50,328 nt of DNA. Origin: an uncultured Acetatifactor sp. (GTDB lineage: Bacteria > Bacillota > Clostridia > Lachnospirales > Lachnospiraceae). This document shows positions 44,677 to 50,328 of this stretch, piece after piece; position 1 is the first letter of the stretch; every line of letters begins with the position of its first letter. A program made the translations under genes and the position numbers. Below the pieces are notes generated by a model that worked only from the letters and a program-made list of their open reading frames with translations, was not told the DNA's origin and did no database searches. The stretch spans positions 1-50,328 of the forward strand of contig CAJTMX010000030.1 of assembly GCA_910577235.1 (NCBI GenBank), in the 5' to 3' direction.

Positions 44677-45141
44677 TTACAGATAAAAGCTACCGGCAAA
44701 CTCCTTGTTCATAACGTAGTAAGCCACATTTTCCTCCGGCTTTACATACAGCTCGATGCTGTTTAAGTCGGACACTTTCTGGTTCAGATCATATTTCCAT
44801 ACGTCCTTGGCAATCTGTACCAGCTCATCCTGCGTGTAAGACTTGCCGCCAAACTGTACCGTGATCTCGGATTTTAACTCCTTTTTTTCAGCAGCCTTCT
44901 TTGCCGCGGGTTTCTTGTCGGAAGCCTTGACCACAAGCTTTTTGGCAACGGTCTTCTTGGCGGTAGATTTCTTCTCCGCCTTGGGCTCCTCAACCTTTAC
45001 GTCCTCGGTCTTTGCCTCCTCGGCCTTGGGCTCCTCAACTTTGGCAGCCGCCTCAGTGGCGGGCGCTTTCTTGACGGTAGCCTTGACAGTGGGCTTAACC
45101 TCTTCCTTATTAACAGTTACGTTTTTCTTAGCAGGTGCCAT
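44677..45141 (-). CDS. DUF6465-type protein with Lys/Ala/Glu-rich N-terminal tract
   Basis: This 154-residue protein has two parts. Residues 1-92 are low complexity, made of Lys, Ala, Val, Glu and Pro with repeated EEPKAE- and AKK-like units, similar in texture to histone-like tails. The compact C-terminal domain (ITVQFGGKSYTQDELVQIAK, then SIELYVKPEENVAYYVMN) matches what I recall as DUF6465, common in Lachnospiraceae and of unknown function. GGGAG lies before the ATG. It is monocistronic with a sigma-A promoter (45250-45278) and a strong terminator. DNA binding by the basic tract is only a guess. Confidence 0.7.
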   Translation of the reverse strand: MAPAKKNVTVNKEEVKPTVKATVKKAPATEAAAKVEEPKAEEAKTEDVKVEEPKAEKKSTAKKTVAKKLVVKASDKKPAAKKAAEKKELKSEITVQFGGKSYTQDELVQIAKDVWKYDLNQKVSDLNSIELYVKPEENVAYYVMNKEFAGSFYL

Positions 45142-45249
45142 AATGTTTATCTCCCTTCATTTACCTTCCTACATCCATATTCCGCTCTCTGTTCGTTCCG
45201 GGGGCAGTGATATGCGTCAAATTTCCTATTGCAATCCCTGTTATGCTAC

Positions 45250-45278
45250 AGTTTAGCCCTTTTTATCATATCTGTCAA
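45250..45278 (-). promoter_or_regulatory. Sigma-A promoter of the DUF6465-type gene
   Basis: Minus strand TTGACA (45273-45278), 17-bp spacer, TAAACT (45250-45255). The leader is about 100 nt. Confidence 0.7.
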
Positions 45279-45321
45279 CTTTTTGTTAAAAATTTGCCAT
45301 ATTGCCTGCAAAGGCTTTATT

Positions 45322-45348
45322 AAAAGTGATTATCTTAGGCATAATCAC
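45322..45348 (-). terminator. Terminator overlapping the uppP stop codon
   Basis: On the minus strand an 8-bp stem GTGATTAT/ATAATCAC (45341-45348 with 45326-45333) is followed by TTTTAATAAAG. The uppP TGA lies inside the first arm. Confidence 0.75.
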
Positions 45349-46199
45349 TGTAGAATAAAGCCAAAAGCCACCAGCACAACAATTCCCAGTAAAATACGAT
45401 ACCAGCCGAACACCTTAAAATCATGCCTCTTAATATAGTTTAACAGGAAACGCAGTACAAACACGGACACCACAAAGGCCACCGCGCATCCCGTCAGCAG
45501 AGCTCCCAGCTCCAACGCCGTAAAGTGAAAGCCAAACTTCACCAGTTTCAGCAGGCTGGCACCGAACATCACCGGAACTGCCAGGAAAAAAGTGTATTCC
45601 GCCGCCACGGTGCGGGACACTCCTATGAGCAGCGCGCCCACGATCGTGGCACCGGAGCGGGAGGTTCCGGGGAACACCGCCGCCAGCACTTGAAACACCC
45701 CGATGAGCAGAGCCGTCTGATAGGTGATCTCGGCCAGGGTATTGATCTTGGGTTTTCTGCCCTTGTTCCAGTTCTCAATAATGATAAAGGCGATACCAAA
45801 GATGATCAGCGCCAGCGCCACCACCTCGTAGCGGTAAAAAAGCGCGTTCAGAACATCGTCAAACAGCACGCCGATGATCGCGGCGGGCACACAGGACACC
45901 AGTATCTTAAACCACATGGTCATAATGTCCATGCGCAGCCAGGGGATCTTGCTTGGATTGCCGGCCTGGGCTCCGGCCGTAAACGCAAAGGGCCAGAGCT
46001 TGTTCCAGAACAGCACCACCACGGCCAGGATGGCTCCCAATTGGATCACCACATCAAACATATCAAAAAAGTTCTCGCTCATACCTTTAAAAGGGAGCAG
46101 TTCTTCCAGCAGGATCAGATGTCCGGTGCTGCTCACAGGCAGCCATTCGGTGATGCCCTCCACGATGCCGTAAAAGATCGCTTTTAATATTTCTAACAT
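45345..46199 (-). CDS. uppP: Undecaprenyl-diphosphatase UppP/BacA
   Basis: This integral membrane enzyme recycles undecaprenyl pyrophosphate, the lipid carrier of wall synthesis; overproduction gives bacitracin resistance. The motifs GIVEGITEWLPVSSTGHLIL near the N-terminus and FPGTSRSGATIVGALLIGVSR near residue 178 carry the catalytic Glu, Ser and Arg. About eight hydrophobic helices fit the family, at 284 residues. AAAGGA precedes the ATG. Confidence 0.95.
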   Translation of the reverse strand: MLEILKAIFYGIVEGITEWLPVSSTGHLILLEELLPFKGMSENFFDMFDVVIQLGAILAVVVLFWNKLWPFAFTAGAQAGNPSKIPWLRMDIMTMWFKILVSCVPAAIIGVLFDDVLNALFYRYEVVALALIIFGIAFIIIENWNKGRKPKINTLAEITYQTALLIGVFQVLAAVFPGTSRSGATIVGALLIGVSRTVAAEYTFFLAVPVMFGASLLKLVKFGFHFTALELGALLTGCAVAFVVSVFVLRFLLNYIKRHDFKVFGWYRILLGIVVLVAFGFILQ

Positions 46200-46278
46200 T
46201 TTATGATTCCTTTCTGTTTATTCGATAGTCAGGCAATTGCGAAACCCCGTTTCAAGGTACAGGGGGAGCTCCGGCAAG

Positions 46279-47475
46279 TCAGGAGAAGGAGGGGTATTCT
46301 GTCTCCACAAATCTGCGCAGAGCCTCCAGGGAGCGCTGTACTTTTTCCGTGTCAATGCAGTAGGCCATGCGGAAATGACCGGGGACGCCAAAGGAGTCGG
46401 AGGGCACCAGGATCAGGTCGTACTTTAAGGCTTTTTGGCAGAAGACTTTGGCGTCCTCCTCCAGAGCCTTGGGAAAAATGTAAAAAGTCCCGCCCGGTTT
46501 TACTACGGTGAAACCCAGCTCCATAAGCGTGCGGTAGATCAGTTCCATGTTGGTCTCATAGACGGACAGGTCCGCCGTCCGGTTCAGAACCCGCGCAACC
46601 GCAAGCTGTATAATAGAGGGCGGGCAGTTGTGTCCGATTCCCCGGGAGATCTGGCCGCACATGTTTACCAGAGTCTCCGCCTCCCGGCAGGCCGGATTCA
46701 CCGCTACATAGCCGATGCGCTCTCCGGGCAGGGACAGAGATTTGGAGAAGGAGTAACACATAATAGTGTTACTATAGTATGCGGAAACACAGGGATTTAC
46801 AACCCCTTCAAACACGATTTCACGGTATGGCTCGTCGGAAATGATAAAAATATCATGTCCGTATTCCTCGGATTTACGCTGCAGCGTATCCGCCAATTTC
46901 TGAATCGTCTCAGGCGAGTATACAATGCCGGAGGGATTGTTGGGGGTATTGATCAGAACCGCCATGGTCTTATCCGTGAGCATCTCCTCAAAAGCCCGGA
47001 AATTAATCTGAAAATCTTCCACTTGGGCGGGCACTACCTTCAGCACGGCCCCTGTCAGATCGATATAGGGGTGATACTCGGGAAAAAAGGGAGCAAATGT
47101 CAATATTTCGTCTCCCGGCTGCGTCACGCAGCGCACCGCATGGGCGATGGCCCCCGCCGCGCCGCTGGTCATGAAGATATGTTTCCCCTCATAAGGGACT
47201 CCGAAACGCTTGGACAGGGACGCCGCCACTGCCTCCCTGACGGAGGTAATGCCCAGGCTGGGGCTGTAACCGTGCAGCTCCATGGGATCTTTTGTCTCCA
47301 GAAGACGGATCATCTCCTCCGTAAACTCTCTTGGCGTAGGCACGGAAGGGTTGCCCAGGCTGTAATCAAACACATTGTCATACCCGATCTCGGCTCCTCT
47401 GGCTGTGGCAAATTCCGACAGCTGCCGTATCACTGATTTTCCCGATAACATATCTTTATATTTCTGCACAATCAT
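46279..47475 (-). CDS. PLP-dependent class I/II aminotransferase
   Basis: This is a fold-type I aminotransferase of the aspartate aminotransferase group. It has DYSLGNPSVPTP at the N-terminus, MTSGAAGAIAHAVR, LINTPNNPSGIVYSPE, ISDEPYREIVFEG and the PLP lysine in CYSFSKSLSLPGERIGY near residue 240. The C-terminal part has KPGGTFYIFPKA and GHFRMAYC. The substrate cannot be fixed from sequence. Of two close ATGs, 47475 has AGAGG 8 nt upstream and is preferred to 47481; a longer reading to 47565 would enter the tandem duplication. glpK lies upstream beyond the repeats. Confidence 0.88.
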   Translation of the reverse strand: MIVQKYKDMLSGKSVIRQLSEFATARGAEIGYDNVFDYSLGNPSVPTPREFTEEMIRLLETKDPMELHGYSPSLGITSVREAVAASLSKRFGVPYEGKHIFMTSGAAGAIAHAVRCVTQPGDEILTFAPFFPEYHPYIDLTGAVLKVVPAQVEDFQINFRAFEEMLTDKTMAVLINTPNNPSGIVYSPETIQKLADTLQRKSEEYGHDIFIISDEPYREIVFEGVVNPCVSAYYSNTIMCYSFSKSLSLPGERIGYVAVNPACREAETLVNMCGQISRGIGHNCPPSIIQLAVARVLNRTADLSVYETNMELIYRTLMELGFTVVKPGGTFYIFPKALEEDAKVFCQKALKYDLILVPSDSFGVPGHFRMAYCIDTEKVQRSLEALRRFVETEYPSFS

Positions 47476-47498
47476 GTCCATATCCTCTTTTCTTATTA

Positions 47499-47725
47499 TA
47501 AGTTCCGCTGCGGCCCTCCTGATACCAACACACGCAGAGTAATTTCCGGACGCCCGCGTCCGCAAATTCTCTGGGCATCCTCCGGGCCTTGCTGTTTTGA
47601 TCTAAGTTCCGCTGCGGCCCTCCTGATACCAACACACGCAGAGTAATTTCCGGACGCCCGCGTCCGCAAATTCTCTGGGCATCCTCCGGGCCTTGCTGTT
47701 TTGATCTAAGTTCCGCTGCGGCCCT
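47499..47725. repeat. Two exact 104-bp tandem copies plus a 19-bp third start
   Basis: Copy 1 is 47499-47602 and copy 2 is 47603-47706, identical base for base by eye. The first 19 bases recur at 47707-47725, running into the glpK stop codon. Each copy contains an imperfect hairpin (47535-47573 and 47639-47677) centred on CGGACG-CCCG-CGTCCG. No T-run follows, so it is not a classical terminator. Confidence 0.95.
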
Positions 47726-49226
47726 ATGCCTCCTCGTCCTCCGCCCAGGCCAGGGCGCACCGGACCGCCCGTTTCCACCCCCTCTTCAGATGCCGGCGGC
47801 GCTCCTCCTCCATTCGGGGAGCAAACTCTCTGTCCAGCTGCCAGTTATCTCTGATCTGAGCCAGATCACGCCAGTAGCCCACAGCCAGTCCCGCCAGGTA
47901 GGCGGCACCTAAGGCTGTAGTCTCTATGCATCGGGGACGCTGAACATGGGCGTTTATGATGTCTGCCTGAAACTGCATCAAAAAATCATTGGCGCTGGCA
48001 CCGCCATCCACTTTCAGGCCCTTTAGCGGCTCGCCCAGATCCTGCTCCATCGCCGTAAGCACGTCCATGGTCTGATAGGCAATGGATTCCAGCGTGGCCC
48101 GGATGAAATGTTCCTGGCTGCAGCCTCTGGTGATACCCACCACTGTCCCTCTGGCAAACTGATTCCAGTAGGGAGCACCCATACCCGCAAAGGCCGGAAC
48201 CACATAGACTCCCGCCGTGTCCTCCACCTTGTCGGCGCTCTCCTGAGTGGCCGCGGCCGTTCGCACCAGCCTCATACCGTCCCGCAGCCACTGCACTGCC
48301 GCCCCGGCCACAAACACACTGCCCTCCAGCGCGTATTCCACCCGGTGGCCGCATCCCGCCGCCAGTGTGGTCAGCAGGCCCGCCTTGGAGTTAACTGCCT
48401 GACTGCCTGTATGCATCAACATAAAACAGCCTGTCCCGTAGGTATTCTTGACTTCTCCCGGCGCGAAACACCCCTGTCCGAACAGCGCCGCCTGCTGGTC
48501 CCCCGCAGCCCCGGCAATGGGTATCTCTCCCCCAAGCAGCGAGCCTGCCGTATGGCCGAACACATGACTGGAAGGGTACACTTTGGGCAGCATGCAGGCG
48601 GGTATTCCCAGCCGCTTAAGTATCCGTTCATCCCAGCACAGCTTATGAATGTCAAAGAGCATGGTCCGGGAGGCGTTGGTATAATCCGTGGCATGTACCC
48701 GGCCTTTTGTGAGATTCCAGATCAGCCAGGTATCCACTGTCCCGAAGAGGATCTCGCCACGCTGCGCCCTCTCCCGCGCTCCCGGAACATGCTCCAATAT
48801 CCAGGCAATCTTGGTGGCGCTGAAATAGGCGTCCGGCACCAGCCCTGTCCGCTCCCGGATCAGGCCGTCAAAGCCCTCCGCTTTCAGCTCTTCGATCCTG
48901 TCCGAAGTTCTGCGGCACTGCCAGACGATGGCATTGTACACCGGCTCCCCGGTGACCCTGTCCCAGCATATGGTGGTCTCCCGCTGGTTGGTGATGCCGA
49001 TGCCGGCGATCTGCTCCGCTCCCGCCCCCACCATAGCCATGGCCTCCGTGGCCACCGCAAGCTGTGAAGACCATATCTCTCTGGGATTGTGCTCCACCCA
49101 GCCGGGCCGGGGATAGATCTGGGTAAATTCTTTCTGCGCCATGGAACAGATATTTCCCGCTTTGTCAAACAAAATACAGCGGGAGCTGGTGGTCCCCTGA
49201 TCCAGCGCCATAATAAATTGTTTCAT
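47724..49226 (-). CDS. glpK: Glycerol kinase
   Basis: This FGGY-family kinase converts glycerol to glycerol-3-phosphate. It has FIMALDQGTTSSRCILFD at the start, GITNQRETTICWDRVTG, GAAGDQQAALFGQ, NTYGTGCFMLMHTG near the middle, and VDGGASANDFLMQFQADI with ETTALGAAYLAGLA near the C-terminus. It is about 500 residues. The ATG at 49226 fits family starts although its ribosome site is weak; an ATG at 49238 is an alternative. No glpF or glpD lies alongside. The stop codon lies in the partial third copy of the 104-bp repeat. Confidence 0.95.
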   Translation of the reverse strand: MKQFIMALDQGTTSSRCILFDKAGNICSMAQKEFTQIYPRPGWVEHNPREIWSSQLAVATEAMAMVGAGAEQIAGIGITNQRETTICWDRVTGEPVYNAIVWQCRRTSDRIEELKAEGFDGLIRERTGLVPDAYFSATKIAWILEHVPGARERAQRGEILFGTVDTWLIWNLTKGRVHATDYTNASRTMLFDIHKLCWDERILKRLGIPACMLPKVYPSSHVFGHTAGSLLGGEIPIAGAAGDQQAALFGQGCFAPGEVKNTYGTGCFMLMHTGSQAVNSKAGLLTTLAAGCGHRVEYALEGSVFVAGAAVQWLRDGMRLVRTAAATQESADKVEDTAGVYVVPAFAGMGAPYWNQFARGTVVGITRGCSQEHFIRATLESIAYQTMDVLTAMEQDLGEPLKGLKVDGGASANDFLMQFQADIINAHVQRPRCIETTALGAAYLAGLAVGYWRDLAQIRDNWQLDREFAPRMEEERRRHLKRGWKRAVRCALAWAEDEEA

Positions 49227-49336
49227 ACTGATCCACATTTTACCGCCGCGCGGCAATACAAAACCGGATGAAAGGGCTGAATTGCCTTGCTTATAGTTTC
49301 CTTTCTCAATAAAATATATTTATAGAATATATCGGT

Positions 49337-50137
49337 TCAAAATTTTACATACTCACCGCCCGACACCTCCACGATATGGCTGTCATCCACAGTCAGCCAC
49401 GCGCCTTGAGCCGACGGATTATATACGGCGGTATTGTCTGCGGAAAACTGTAAGTTGCGCAGCACCTGCATGTAATCAATGATCTCGATATTGGTGGCAT
49501 ACCAGATTTCTTCCCTGCCCCCGACGATGCGGCAGAACTCCTCTATCCGGTCCCAATTGTCATCCGCGTCAAACTCGTAGCTGTGCCCCCACACGTACAT
49601 GAGTTTCAGATACTGTTTTTTAGGGAAATCCGCAAACCACCGCGCCATCTCCAGCAGCCGGGGATGGTTGTGGTGACAGGTAGGATGCCATTCCATGGGG
49701 TCCGCAGGCAGTTCAAATCCCTCCGTGGGCTCCACCACACGGGCATAGGCGATCCCCAGCTTTTGAAACAAGTCCTTGATCTCTTCATTATAAGAGCCGT
49801 TGGGATAGGCATGTCCCCGCACCAATCCCCCTGTGATACGCTCCAACCCTTCCCGGTCCTCCAGAATTTCCTTTGCCGCCTGGGTCAGCGGGCATCTGGC
49901 AATGGTGGGGTGGGTCATTGTGTGAGTGGCGATCTCATGCCCCTGATATAGCCGGGGGATCTGCTCCGGTTTCAGCCGGACATCCATGTCCATCAAACCG
50001 TAGTTTAAGTTAAACGTTCCTTTTATCCCATACCGGTTAAAAATCTCCAGCAGTTTTTCATCCGCCAGCTTGCCGTCGTCGTAACTCATAGTCAGTGCCT
50101 TGGCTCTGCCGCCGGGAAACGCGTGATATATTTTCAT
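49337..50137 (-). CDS. Polysaccharide deacetylase (NodB)-family protein, no signal peptide
   Basis: This 266-residue protein has the NodB motifs: MSYDDG (Asp-Asp) near residue 17, HEIATHTMTHP (metal-binding H-x3-H) near 68 and RGHAYPNGSYNEEI near 107. A histidine-rich EWHPTCHHNHPR segment near 152 is followed by MYVWGHSYEFD. There is no signal peptide or membrane helix, so a cytoplasmic or unconventional location is likely. The last ~45 residues form a beta-rich tail. Relatives deacetylate N-acetylated sugars; the substrate here is unknown. The ribosome site is weak. Confidence 0.82.
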   Translation of the reverse strand: MKIYHAFPGGRAKALTMSYDDGKLADEKLLEIFNRYGIKGTFNLNYGLMDMDVRLKPEQIPRLYQGHEIATHTMTHPTIARCPLTQAAKEILEDREGLERITGGLVRGHAYPNGSYNEEIKDLFQKLGIAYARVVEPTEGFELPADPMEWHPTCHHNHPRLLEMARWFADFPKKQYLKLMYVWGHSYEFDADDNWDRIEEFCRIVGGREEIWYATNIEIIDYMQVLRNLQFSADNTAVYNPSAQGAWLTVDDSHIVEVSGGEYVKF

Positions 50138-50219
50138 ATTCTGTTCCAGCCTCTTTCCTGCCTGTATCAGCTTTTTTTATTTTATGAAAGTATAACATAT
50201 CCCTGGATTTAAAAGCAAA

Positions 50220-50328
50220 TCAAATTCTCCTCTCCAAAAGCGCATACTCATACTCAAAATCTATCAGTTGCCCCACACGGGTCTTTGACAGTTTCTTCAC
50301 AAATCCATTTCGCTGAACTCCAGTATAT
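50220..50328 (-). CDS. C-terminal fragment of an unidentified protein (runs off the window)
   Basis: An open frame enters from the window edge and stops with TGA at 50220-50222, encoding 35 codons. These include RNGFVKKLSKTRVGQLIDFE and end in ALLERRI. I do not recognise the family. The frame is open with ordinary codon use while the other two minus frames contain stops, which supports a real gene end. Confidence 0.55.
   Translation of the reverse strand, partial: YTGVQRNGFVKKLSKTRVGQLIDFEYEYALLERRI

Overview
This window looks like chromosomal DNA of a motile member of the Lachnospiraceae (class Clostridia, Firmicutes). The basis is gene content and order: class III glutamine synthetase, mbl followed by two flagellar rod genes, hrcA-grpE-dnaK-dnaJ behind a CIRCE element, ireB-ruvX-DUF1292, RNase J, YlbF, YjfB and a CdaR/PucR-type regulator next to ftsE. 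Shine-Dalgarno sites are strong AGGAGG-like, and base composition is moderately GC-rich. The genus cannot be fixed from the sequence. About 44 protein genes and one tRNA are supported. All read on the minus strand except a divergent HPr-like gene and an McrB-like ATPase.

Layout. 1-2874: a truncated comF and recD2. 2875-6203: mbl and the flagellar rod genes flhO, flhP and a FlgJ-type rod-binding protein. 6242-11380: uvrB-uvrA behind a LexA box. 11386-15758: ftsE-ftsX, an M23 peptidase with coiled coil (EnvC-like) and a PDZ/S41 protease, a cell-wall hydrolysis control unit. 15900-16982: CdaR-like regulator. 17134-20120: acyl-ACP thioesterase, CvfB-like S1 protein, CPBP protease and a YjfB motility protein. 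20151-20314: tRNA-Gln(CTG) with its own promoter and terminator. 20354-21780: a flagellar-type secreted protein with two FliD_C-like modules behind a sigma-28-like promoter. 21807-23930: glutamine synthetase III. 24047-28672: the tRNA uridine hydroxylation/methoxylation pair (trhP, trmR), a short MltG-like protein, YlbF and RNase J. 28718-31462: DUF1292, ruvX, ireB and mtaB. 31496-36276: HPr-like gene, thiI, iscS, rsmE and prmA. 36380-39139: McrB-like ATPase and a solute-binding lipoprotein. 39440-44555: the heat-shock operon. 44603-50328: DUF6465-type protein, uppP, an aminotransferase, a tandem duplication, glpK, a polysaccharide deacetylase and the end of one further gene.

The least ordinary items are the following. 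An in-frame 33-bp minisatellite sits inside mtaB. The FliD_C-like protein has an internal duplication. An orphan McrB-like ATPase lies tail-to-tail with an orphan solute-binding protein, exactly where dnaJ would normally be followed by prmA. Two exact 104-bp tandem copies, each carrying a hairpin, separate glpK from the aminotransferase gene. The comF gene loses its catalytic end in an AT-rich patch at the window edge. The HPr-like protein lacks the catalytic histidine. Most of the rest is core metabolism, DNA repair, tRNA modification and envelope biology.
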